A stretch of 6,355 bases of DNA, taken from an uncultured Verrucomicrobiota bacterium (GTDB lineage: Bacteria; Verrucomicrobiota; Verrucomicrobiae; Opitutales; Opitutaceae). Shown here in pieces: positions 1-5,552 of this stretch. The translations under genes were made by a program, and so were the position numbers. Below the pieces are notes generated by a model, which was not told the origin of the DNA, did not search any database, and saw only the letters and a program-made list of their open reading frames with translations. How positions within the stretch are numbered: the stretch's first letter is position 1; each line of letters opens with the position of its first letter. The DNA is taken from NCBI GenBank assembly GCA_946481225.1, contig CAMLNJ010000184.1, positions 1 to 6,355 on the forward strand. The letters are read 5' to 3'.

Positions 1-124
1 GCGCGCTGCGCTTGCGCCTACGCCTCGCGCCTGGCGGCGCGAGCCGCCCGGCTCGGCTCTCGCCTCGCCTTGCGCCGGCCCTAGCCGCCGGCGCGAACCA
101 GGACGGCCGCGCTGGCGCGCGGCC
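1..124. other. Non-coding GC-rich stretch with short repeats
   Basis: No convincing reading frame on either strand. The stretch lies downstream of the leftward repressor gene, whose stop is at 125-127. It contains short direct repeats (CTTGCGCC at 11-18 and 69-76; CGCCTCGC at 21-28 and 61-68) and two inverted repeats, listed separately. It could be the 3' flank of the repressor transcript, or part of a repeat family cut by the window edge. Confidence 0.5.
40..94 (-). terminator. Possible terminator: two GC-rich hairpins downstream of the repressor gene
   Basis: Two perfect inverted repeats follow the leftward repressor gene. CGAGCC (40-45) pairs with GGCTCG (50-55) around a 4-base loop. GCGCCGG (72-78) pairs with CCGGCGC (88-94) around a 9-base loop. 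Neither has a T-tract in the leftward direction, so a classical intrinsic terminator is not shown. In DNA this GC-rich such palindromes also arise by chance or belong to dispersed repeats. Confidence 0.3.
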
Positions 125-538
125 TCACGAGGCCTTTGCGAGCAGGGCGTCGACGACGTTTTGAATCTCGCGTTGCTTGTCGCGGGGAAGGTTTTGGATC
201 GCCTCGATGCGCTTCTCCCAGGCGGAGGGCGGGCCGCGTTTGACGGCGCGCGTCGGGGACGCGCCGAAAAGCTCGGCCTCGGAGCACTCGAGGACCTCGG
301 CGAGCTTGGGCAGCAGATCGACGGGGAAGCGGCGAAACCCGCGCTCATAATGGCCGTAACGGCCCTCGGTTATGCCGAGGCGTGCGGCGGTCTCGGCCTG
401 CGTGAGGCCCTTGGCCTGGCGGAGCGCGGCGACGCGCTCGGCGAGTTGGCGGATGTGGTCTTTGCTCACGGGAAACGGCGAGGTTAGCGCCGCGATTATA
501 TGGGCCATCCGGCCGGGAGGCGTGGTTTGCGCTTGCAT
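125..538 (-). CDS. XRE/Cro-CI family helix-turn-helix repressor
   Basis: Predicted 137-residue DNA-binding regulator. Residues about 31-90 form an XRE helix-turn-helix: the LRQAKGLTQAETAARLGI segment, the likely recognition helix near residues 57-67, then FPVDLLPKLAEVLECSEAELF, the usual closing helices. Residues 105-137 look like a short amphipathic helix that may support dimerisation. It faces away from the replication operon, and the gap between them holds two palindromes, so it probably represses that operon and itself. The ATG at 538 is only 3 bp from the first palindrome and has no Shine-Dalgarno sequence. A second in-frame ATG at 508 (residue 11) is an equally plausible start, because the conserved domain begins well after both. 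The family assignment is firm; the target and inducer are inferred. Confidence 0.88.
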   Translation of the reverse strand: MQAQTTPPGRMAHIIAALTSPFPVSKDHIRQLAERVAALRQAKGLTQAETAARLGITEGRYGHYERGFRRFPVDLLPKLAEVLECSEAELFGASPTRAVKRGPPSAWEKRIEAIQNLPRDKQREIQNVVDALLAKAS

Positions 539-541
539 GGG

Positions 542-554
542 CTACGAAACGTAG
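542..554. promoter_or_regulatory. Palindromic operator, copy 1
   Basis: CTACG-AAA-CGTAG is a perfect 5-bp inverted repeat around a 3-base centre, the size and symmetry expected for an XRE dimer site. It lies 3 bp from the upstream ATG of the repressor, so binding would block leftward transcription or initiation (autoregulation). Confidence 0.6.
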
Positions 555-556
555 GC

Positions 557-569
557 TTACGGAACGTAG
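557..569. promoter_or_regulatory. Palindromic operator, copy 2
   Basis: TTACG-GAA-CGTAG repeats copy 1 with two base differences, one in the outermost pair and one in the centre. The core TACG-NNN-CGTA is kept. The centres of the two copies are 15 bp apart, about 1.5 helical turns, which allows two dimers side by side on roughly opposite faces. The shared core is what makes it stand out from chance. Confidence 0.6.
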
Positions 570-623
570 TTCATTTTGCAACTTCCCGCTTGACCGCCCG
601 CCGCGACGCGCGGGCCGAAAACC

Positions 624-893
624 ATGAGCACGACCACCGAAAACACCCCCGGCGCGGGAAGCGCCAACGCCGAGGCGCGAGGCCTCGTTTTGTATGCCGT
701 CATCAAGGCCAGCTCGAAATACGCCTACCAGGGCCGCGAGGGCGGGAAGCCCGTGGCGATGGAGGTGGAGGAGCTGGAGCACGAGGGGAGCGAATACCCG
801 TTCCGGCTGGAGAACGGGAACCGCTACCGGCGCGAGGACCTGACGTTTTACGTGCGCGAGGAGAAAACCGGCCGCCTGGTCAAACTGCGCTGA
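624..893 (+). CDS. Small hypothetical protein, first gene of the replication operon
   Basis: I do not recognise this 89-residue protein. Residues 1-20 are a polar, probably disordered tail rich in Thr, Ala, Gly and Asn. Residues 21-35 (LVLYAVIKASSKYAY) and 72-89 (DLTFYVREEKTGRLVKLR) look like beta strands. Between them is an acidic patch (MEVEELEHEGSEYPF, about 46-60), then an RLENGNRYRR turn. It has no membrane segment, cysteine or metal motif. The ATG at 624 has no clear Shine-Dalgarno sequence. The gene is the first after the operator region and its stop is 4 bp from the next start, so it should be co-transcribed with the primase and may be a replication or regulatory accessory protein. 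That role is inferred from position only. Confidence 0.7.
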   Translation: MSTTTENTPGAGSANAEARGLVLYAVIKASSKYAYQGREGGKPVAMEVEELEHEGSEYPFRLENGNRYRREDLTFYVREEKTGRLVKLR

Positions 894-897
894 CGCC

Positions 898-1164
898 ATG
901 GCCGCCGACGACAGACGGGAGACGATCACGCTTTGGGCCGAGGTGCCGGCGACGGCGCACGCGGCGGCGGAGGCGCTGGCGAAGTGCTACGCGGACGAAG
1001 GCGCCGAGGAGGTGCTCGCCGCGCTCGCGCTCGATCTGGCGGCCCTGCGCGCCGGGCGGCGCGGGCTGCGCCTGAGCTGGGTTTTGGGCTGGCTTGTCTG
1101 CGAGGGCTGGCCGCGCGTCGCCGTCGGCGCCGTCGGCGCCGACGGCGGGAAGGAGGGCGCGTAA
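898..1164 (+). CDS. Small hypothetical protein upstream of primase
   Basis: An 88-residue protein I do not recognise. Residues about 8-17 (ETITLWAEVP) may be a strand. Residues 18-58 are a long Ala/Glu/Leu-rich helical stretch, and 59-70 (LSWVLGWLVCEGW) are Trp-rich and hydrophobic but too short and interrupted for a clear membrane span. The tail (74-88) is Gly/Ala-rich because it overlaps a DNA palindrome. The ATG lies 4 bp after the previous stop. The stop TAA shares its last A with the primase ATG (TAATG), and the primase Shine-Dalgarno sequence lies inside this gene, so its translation probably couples to that of the primase. Function unknown. Confidence 0.68.
   Translation: MAADDRRETITLWAEVPATAHAAAEALAKCYADEGAEEVLAALALDLAALRAGRRGLRLSWVLGWLVCEGWPRVAVGAVGADGGKEGA
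1129..1146 (+). repeat. 18-bp perfect palindrome upstream of the primase ribosome binding site
   Basis: GCCGTCGGC at 1129-1137 is followed directly by its reverse complement GCCGACGGC. Another direct copy of GCCGTCGGC lies at 1120-1128, so two alternative hairpins are possible: 1129-1146, or 1120-1128 with 1138-1146. The structure ends 3 bases before the primase Shine-Dalgarno sequence at 1150 and could modulate its access, melting when ribosomes translate the upstream gene. Confidence 0.5.
1150..1156 (+). promoter_or_regulatory. Shine-Dalgarno sequence of the primase gene
   Basis: AAGGAGG with 7 bases to the ATG at 1164, the only near-consensus ribosome binding site seen in the window. It decides the primase start: the frame stays open upstream to 933, but nothing there resembles a start signal, and the 77 extra residues would be an Arg/Ala/Gly-rich translation of the upstream gene in another frame. 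Confidence 0.85.
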
Positions 1165-4100
1165 TGGCCCGGCTCACCGAGGAGGAGATCGACCGCATCA
1201 AACGGGAAACCGACCTCGCGGCCGTCGTGCGCTCGCGCGGCGTCGCGCTCGCCGCGCAAGGTGGCGACCTGGTCGGGCTGTGTCCCTTCCACGACGACAA
1301 GACGCCCTCACTGCACGTCACGCCCGCAAAAGGCCTGTGGCGCTGCGTGTCGTGTCTGGCGACGGGCAACGTCATCCAGTTCGTGCAGAAGTTTGACGGC
1401 GTGAGCTTCCGGCACGCGGCCGACCTGCTCGCCGAGGGCGCGGCGGTCTTCAAAGCGCCGCCGACCTGTGCCCCGGTGAAGAAAAGCACCGTGCCGAGGC
1501 TCGCGAACCCGCTGGCGGACGTGGCGGCGCAACCCTTCGACGACTACAAGGCCGACCAAGAGGCCTTGCGGCGCGTCGTCGATTACTACGCCGAACGCCT
1601 CGCGGCGAACCCGGCGGCGCTCGCCTACCTCGAAAAGCGCGGCCTCGCCGACGCGGAGCTTTTGAAAGCCTTCCGGCTCGGCTACTGCGACCGGACGCTC
1701 GGGCTTCGCCTGCCGCAGAAGAACCGCGCCGAGGGCGCGGCGCTGCGCGCCCGCCTCGCGCGGCTTGGCGTCATGCGCGACACCGGGCACGAGCACTTTA
1801 GAGGGCAGATCGTGGTTCCCGTCGTGAGCCTTACGGGCGAGATCGGCACGATCTACGGCCGCGCGGCCGGAGTCGTCCCGAAGGAGAACCGGCACCGCTT
1901 CTTGCCGGGACCGCAAAACGGCGTCTTCAATCCGGCGGCCTTCGCCGCCGATACGCTGCGCGAGAGCGGCGGCGCGCTGATCCTGACCGAGGGAATCCTC
2001 GACGCGCTGACGTGGTGGAAACATGGATACAAGAACGTCACCGCCTGTTACTCGGCGCGCCAGCCCTCTCAGGAGGTGCTCGGCGCGATCATCGCCGCCC
2101 GCGTCGCGACGGTGTTCCTGTCCTTCGACCCCGACCGCGCCGGGGACGGAGCGGCCGAGGCGACGGCGGGCTTGCTTCTGTCGCGAGGCGTGGAGGTGCG
2201 CCGCGTCCGTTTCCCGGCGGGCCACGACGCCAACAGCTACGCCCTCGCCGTGAAACCGCCGCGCCAAGCCCTCGCCGTCCTTTTGAACGCGGCGCAATGG
2301 CTGGGGCGGGCGGTGCCCGCTTCCACTCTGCGCGGCGTCGATGCCGCCGCGTCGGTCGCCGCTAAAAAGTCCGAGGTGTCGGCCGACGCGTCGCCGTCGC
2401 CGTCTCGCCACGGCGAGCAAGCTTCCGCCGCGTTGTCCGCGCCCGCGCCTTCTTCTTTAGCTGCTAAAGCCGCTAAAGCTGCCGACGTGGGCGCGAGCGC
2501 GGGCGAGGCCGTTCCGTCGGTCGCAGCGCCGACAGAAGCGGCTAGGGAAGAAACCGTCGCGCCGGTCGCGGCTCCGTCCGGCGAGTCGACGCCAACGCCC
2601 ACGGACGCGGCGGCAACGCCGCCGCGCAACGCGACGCCTCCGGCGTCGCCGGGTCCAGGGTCCGCGACCCTGGCGCTCGCGCCGCGCGGGGAACATTGGT
2701 TTTTGGAACTCGACGGGCGCGAGTGGCGGGTCGGCGGCATGGACAAGCTCGCGGGCGCGGACGCGCTCAAGCTCGCCGTGCGCCTGCGCGTGGGCGAGGC
2801 GTTCCACCTGGACACGCTCGACCTTGCGCGCGACCTCGACCGGCGGCGCTTCGTGGAGCGGGCGGCCGAGGAAACGCGGTTGCACGCCGATCTTTTGCGG
2901 CGGGACATGGGCCGGCTACTCCTCGCGGTGGAAACGACGATTGCGGCGCGCGCGGCGCAGGCCGCGCAGGACGCCGCCGCGCAAACGAGCGCGGGCGCGG
3001 CCGTGGCGCTCTCGCCCGAGGAGAAGGCGGAGGCCTTGGCGTGGCTGCGGGCTCCGAACCTGGTCGCGCGGTTGCGCGACGCCTTCCGGCGCGCGGGCGT
3101 GGTCGGCGAGGAAAACAACTCGCTTCTCGGTTACCTCTGCGGCGTGTCGCGGCTCCTGGACAAGCCGCTGGCGGCGATCCTGCAAAGCCCCAGCGCGGCG
3201 GGAAAGACGACGGTGATGGACTCGATCCTGGCGTTCTTCCCCGAGGAATGCCGGGTCAAATACTCCGCGATGACGGGGCAATCGCTCTTCTACATGGGCG
3301 ACTTTGACCTACGGCATAAGATCCTCGCCATCGTCGAGGAGGCGGGCGCGGAAAAGGCCAGCTACGCGCTAAAACTCCTGCAGTCCGAGCAAGAGCTGCG
3401 GATCGCGAGCACGGGCAAGAACCCGCAGACGGGCCGGATGGAGACGCAGGAATACCACGTCGAGGGGCCGGTCATGATCATGCTGACAACGACGGCCATC
3501 GACCTGGACGAGGAGCTGCAAAACCGCTGCCTGACGCTCGCCGTCGATGACTCGCCCGAGCAAACCGCGCGCATCCACGCGGTGCAGCGGGAGCGCCGCA
3601 CGCTGGCGGGCCTGGTCGCGAAGGCCGAGCGCGCCGACCTGCTCCGGCTCATGAAGAACGTGCAGCGCCTGCTTGAACCGCTGGAGGTCTTGAACGACTA
3701 CGCGCCGCGGCTGATCTTCCCGACGGGCCAGGCGCGCAACCGGCGCGACCACGAGAAATACCTGACCTTGATCGACTCCATCGCGCTCATGCACCAGCAC
3801 CAGCGGTCGAGGCGCACGCGGCCGGTCGCGGGCGGCAAGTCCATCGCCTACATCGAGGCCACGCTCGAAGACATCGCGCTTGCGAACCAGCTCGCGCCCG
3901 AGGTGCTCGGCCGCTCGCTCGATGAACTGCCGCCGCAGACGCGGCGCTTGCTCGACCACGTCCGCGCGCTGATCCGCGCGAAGCAGGCCGAGCCAGGGCA
4001 AAGCGCGAAGCTCGCGGCGACCTTCTCGCGGCGGGAGCTGCGCGAGTTTTGCGGCTGGAGCCTGACGCAGGTGCGTTTGCACCTCGAGCGCCTGGTCGAA

Positions 4101-4472
4101 CTCGAAATCCTCGAGCTGCGGCACGGCCGCCTTGGCGGCAGCTTCGTTTACGAGCTGATGATCGACGCCGACGCGCCCGAGCACGTCGCGCACATCCGCC
4201 TGATCGACGTCGAGACGCTCCGCGGACGCGTGGGCGAAGACCACGCGCAGAACGGAGGCGGCGCCTTGCCGCATGGCTACGGCGCGGGGGTGGCGGGTTT
4301 TGGGCCGGGGGTGGCGGGCGAAACGGGGGAGGTGGCGGAGGGTGGCGGAACGCCCCCGCCACCCCTTCGCGCGCCCGATGATCTACAGAGGGAAAACGCG
4401 TCGCCGTCGCCGGAGGGTGGCGGGCTTGGCGGGAACGCGCATCAGGAGCCGGCCGCGTCGGCGGTGGCGTAG
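1164..4472 (+). CDS. Mobile-element DNA primase-helicase (CHC2 zinc finger, Toprim, P-loop ATPase)
   Basis: Predicted 1102-residue replication protein, about twice the length of a cellular DnaG primase. Domains in order: CHC2 zinc finger (Cys40, His43, Cys61, Cys64); DnaG-type catalytic core, about 110-370, with the FRGQIVVPVVSLTGEIGTIYGR segment, Toprim glutamate Glu276 (LTEGILDAL) and metal-binding Asp322/Asp324 (FDPDRAGDG); Ala/Ser/Pro-rich linker, about 390-507; a conserved helical region with FHLDTLDLARDL; a P-loop ATPase with Walker A SPSAAGKTT (Lys681), acidic Walker B Glu725/Glu726, LTTTA sensor-like segment and candidate arginine finger Arg788; probable winged helix, about 955-1005; Gly/Pro-rich tail, about 1025-1102. 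All key residues are present, so it is probably active. It should synthesise primers and unwind DNA for the element. Walker A lacks the usual first Gly; by recollection, relatives share this. The recombinase gene follows after 19 bp. The exact family is from memory. Confidence 0.88.
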   Translation: MARLTEEEIDRIKRETDLAAVVRSRGVALAAQGGDLVGLCPFHDDKTPSLHVTPAKGLWRCVSCLATGNVIQFVQKFDGVSFRHAADLLAEGAAVFKAPPTCAPVKKSTVPRLANPLADVAAQPFDDYKADQEALRRVVDYYAERLAANPAALAYLEKRGLADAELLKAFRLGYCDRTLGLRLPQKNRAEGAALRARLARLGVMRDTGHEHFRGQIVVPVVSLTGEIGTIYGRAAGVVPKENRHRFLPGPQNGVFNPAAFAADTLRESGGALILTEGILDALTWWKHGYKNVTACYSARQPSQEVLGAIIAARVATVFLSFDPDRAGDGAAEATAGLLLSRGVEVRRVRFPAGHDANSYALAVKPPRQALAVLLNAAQWLGRAVPASTLRGVDAAASVAAKKSEVSADASPSPSRHGEQASAALSAPAPSSLAAKAAKAADVGASAGEAVPSVAAPTEAAREETVAPVAAPSGESTPTPTDAAATPPRNATPPASPGPGSATLALAPRGEHWFLELDGREWRVGGMDKLAGADALKLAVRLRVGEAFHLDTLDLARDLDRRRFVERAAEETRLHADLLRRDMGRLLLAVETTIAARAAQAAQDAAAQTSAGAAVALSPEEKAEALAWLRAPNLVARLRDAFRRAGVVGEENNSLLGYLCGVSRLLDKPLAAILQSPSAAGKTTVMDSILAFFPEECRVKYSAMTGQSLFYMGDFDLRHKILAIVEEAGAEKASYALKLLQSEQELRIASTGKNPQTGRMETQEYHVEGPVMIMLTTTAIDLDEELQNRCLTLAVDDSPEQTARIHAVQRERRTLAGLVAKAERADLLRLMKNVQRLLEPLEVLNDYAPRLIFPTGQARNRRDHEKYLTLIDSIALMHQHQRSRRTRPVAGGKSIAYIEATLEDIALANQLAPEVLGRSLDELPPQTRRLLDHVRALIRAKQAEPGQSAKLAATFSRRELREFCGWSLTQVRLHLERLVELEILELRHGRLGGSFVYELMIDADAPEHVAHIRLIDVETLRGRVGEDHAQNGGGALPHGYGAGVAGFGPGVAGETGEVAEGGGTPPPPLRAPDDLQRENASPSPEGGGLGGNAHQEPAASAVA
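2331..2685 (+). repeat. Low-complexity linker with three DNA inverted repeats inside the primase gene
   Basis: This part encodes the Ala/Ser/Pro/Thr-rich linker between the primase and helicase halves. At DNA level it contains three perfect inverted repeats: CTTTAGC-T-GCTAAAG (2455-2469, with a further GCTAAAG at 2472-2478), CGCGGCGGC-AAC-GCCGCCGCG (2606-2626) and CCAGGGTC-CGC-GACCCTGG (2655-2673). The linker may be a tolerated site for inserted palindromic repeats or may carry cis-acting sites. Confidence 0.6.
2386..2402 (+). repeat. 17-bp direct repeat, copy 1
   Basis: ACGCGTCGCCGTCGCCG, identical to 4396-4412. Both copies are read in the same frame as Ala-Ser-Pro-Ser-Pro, one in the central linker and one in the C-terminal tail of the primase. 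The sequence is internally repetitive (TCGCCG units), so independent origin is possible. Confidence 0.6.
4286..4329 (+). other. G-tract run, candidate G-quadruplex
   Basis: Six G-runs of at least three lie in a row on the coding strand: 4286-4290, 4295-4297, 4302-4304, 4307-4311, 4316-4318 and 4325-4329, with connecting loops of 4, 4, 2, 4 and 6 bases. This satisfies the usual four-tract quadruplex rule with tracts to spare. It lies in the Gly/Pro-rich tail of the primase, some 160 bp before the recombinase start. Folding and function are inferred. Confidence 0.6.
4340..4364 (+). repeat. 9-bp stem inverted repeat in the GGTGGCGG array
   Basis: GGGTGGCGG (4340-4348) pairs perfectly with CCGCCACCC (4356-4364) around a 7-base loop. 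It is made from the fourth array copy and the inverted copy. It lacks a T-tract and lies inside the coding region over 100 bp before the primase stop, so a terminator is unlikely. Confidence 0.55.
4396..4412 (+). repeat. 17-bp direct repeat, copy 2
   Basis: Second exact copy of the sequence at 2386-2402. It sits in the C-terminal tail of the primase, between the fourth and fifth GGTGGCGG copies. Confidence 0.6.
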
Positions 4473-4491
4473 TCGCGGGCGCATCGTAGCC

Positions 4492-5538
4492 ATGCCGCGC
4501 AAAGGCCAACGCAGCCCGAAGCCCGCCTTGCCCGGAGACACGCGCGACGCGGCGGGCTTCGCCGCGCTCCTCGCTGAATACCTCGCGTGGTTGAAGGTGC
4601 GGAACTACTCGGAGGCGACGGGCCGCAACCGCGCGCACTACGTGGGCGACTTTATCAAGTGGGCGCACGAGCGCGGGCTCTCGCGGCCGTCGGAGGTGAC
4701 GAAACCCGTCCTCGAATCTTACCAGCGGTGGCTCTTCCACTACCGCAAGGCGGACGGAAAACCGCTGTCGGTGCCGAGCCAGTTGCAGCGGCTTTTGCCG
4801 GTGCGCGCCTGGTTTAAATGGCTGTGCCGGCAAAACCATCTGCAGGCGAACCCGGCCGCCGACCTCGACTTGCCGAGGGCGGAAAAGCGCCTGCCGAAAC
4901 ACATCCTGAACGCGGCCGAGGCCGAGCGCGTGCTCGCCGTGCCGGACCTCGCGAGCGGCGACCCGCTGGCCTTGCGCGACCGCGCCTTGCTGGAGGTGCT
5001 TTACTCGACGGGCATGCGGCGGATGGAGGCGATCAACCTGAAGCTCCACGACCTGGACGCGGAGCGCGGAACGGTGATGGTGCGCCAGGGCAAGGGCCGC
5101 AAAGATCGCATGATCCCGATGGGCGCGCGGGCCTTCGCTTGGGTCGCGCGCTACGTCGAGGAGGCGCGCGGAAAACTGCTCGCCGGGCCGGACGACGGCA
5201 CCGTCTTCCTTACCAGCCTCGGCACGCCCTTGGAGCCGGGACGCTTGACCCAGCTGGTGCGCGACGTGATCGACGCGGCCGAGGTCGGGAAGCGCGGAAG
5301 CTGCCACCTCTTCCGGCACACCTGCGCGACGCTCATGCTCGAGAACGGCGCCGACGTGCGGTTTATCCAACAGCTGCTCGGCCACGCGAAGCTCGAGACG
5401 ACGCAGATTTATACACAGGTGAGCATCCGCACGCTGAAGGAAGTCCACACGCGCACCCATCCGGCCGCCAGGGTCGAGGCCTCCGCGCTGCCCGCGTCGC
5501 CGCCGACGGTGGCGGACGACGGGCTTGCCGTCGGGTGA
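4492..5538 (+). CDS. XerC/XerD-like tyrosine recombinase (integrase)
   Basis: 348-residue site-specific recombinase. Residues about 20-115 form the SAM-like core-binding domain; about 135-320 form the catalytic domain. All catalytic residues are visible and spaced as in XerD: Arg176 (STGMRRME), Lys201 (QGKGRKDR), His272 and Arg275 (HLFRHTCATLML), His298 (QLLGHAKLETTQ) and nucleophile Tyr307 (IYTQV). It should cut and rejoin DNA through a 3'-phosphotyrosine link, for integration, excision or dimer resolution of the element. I chose the ATG at 4492, 19 bp after the primase stop, because the protein then begins with a short basic tail before the core-binding domain; the frame is open further upstream, but that part overlaps the primase. 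There is no clear Shine-Dalgarno sequence. The tail after residue 325 is low-complexity. A chromosomal XerC is less likely given the neighbours. Confidence 0.92.
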   Translation: MPRKGQRSPKPALPGDTRDAAGFAALLAEYLAWLKVRNYSEATGRNRAHYVGDFIKWAHERGLSRPSEVTKPVLESYQRWLFHYRKADGKPLSVPSQLQRLLPVRAWFKWLCRQNHLQANPAADLDLPRAEKRLPKHILNAAEAERVLAVPDLASGDPLALRDRALLEVLYSTGMRRMEAINLKLHDLDAERGTVMVRQGKGRKDRMIPMGARAFAWVARYVEEARGKLLAGPDDGTVFLTSLGTPLEPGRLTQLVRDVIDAAEVGKRGSCHLFRHTCATLMLENGADVRFIQQLLGHAKLETTQIYTQVSIRTLKEVHTRTHPAARVEASALPASPPTVADDGLAVG

Positions 5539-5552
5539 AAGCCGGCCATTTT

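Larger units (their letters stand above)
539..623. promoter_or_regulatory. Divergent control region between repressor and replication operon
   Basis: This 85-bp gap separates the leftward repressor from the rightward operon. It contains one of the few locally A/T-richer stretches of the window (about 557-580) and two copies of a palindrome. Promoters for both directions are expected here, but I could not identify convincing -35/-10 pairs. A weak leftward TTGCAA lies on the minus strand near 575-580. The position and operator content support the regulatory role; exact transcription starts are unknown. Confidence 0.6.
4289..4423 (+). repeat. GGTGGCGG iteron-like array at the 3' end of the primase gene
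   Basis: GGTGGCGG occurs at 4289-4296, 4310-4317, 4331-4338, 4341-4348 and 4416-4423, with a reverse complement at 4356-4363. The first four start 21, 21 and 10 bp apart, near whole helical turns, so they would sit on one face of the DNA. The first three are read as Val-Ala in one frame; the fourth and fifth fall in another frame as Gly-Gly, so protein repetition alone does not explain the whole set. Another copy lies at 5508-5515. Confidence 0.55.

Noticed and set aside
933..1163. Upstream extension of the primase reading frame by 77 codons
   Set aside because: The extension is an Arg/Ala/Gly-rich reading of the upstream gene in another frame, while a near-consensus AAGGAGG sits 7 bases before the ATG at 1164.
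1308..2420. 370-codon open frame on the minus strand
   Set aside because: It is opposite the Toprim primase core, whose catalytic residues are intact; the antisense product is Arg-rich without motifs.
3183..3212. Degenerate Walker A motif suggesting a dead helicase
   Set aside because: SPSAAGKTT lacks the first Gly but keeps GKT, and the Walker B, LTTTA and Arg segments are intact. By recollection, relatives carry a similar SAAGK motif, so loss of function is not supported.
4468..4489. Two CGTAG half-sites (4468-4472, 4485-4489) before the recombinase start as extra operators
   Set aside because: Only half-sites without the opposing TACG arm, and one overlaps the primase stop codon; chance is enough.
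4273..4491. Upstream extension of the recombinase frame
   Set aside because: It overlaps the primase tail and translates as Arg/Gly-rich low-complexity sequence; the recombinase fold begins after the ATG at 4492.
3787..5460. 557-codon open frame on the minus strand
   Set aside because: It lies opposite the primase 3' end and the recombinase, translates to Arg/Pro/Ala-rich sequence and shows no domain. Long antisense frames are expected in GC-rich DNA.
4818..5552. Long frame running into the antitoxin-like gene
   Set aside because: This part is an alternative frame over the recombinase; only the segment from 5553 looks like a protein in its own right.
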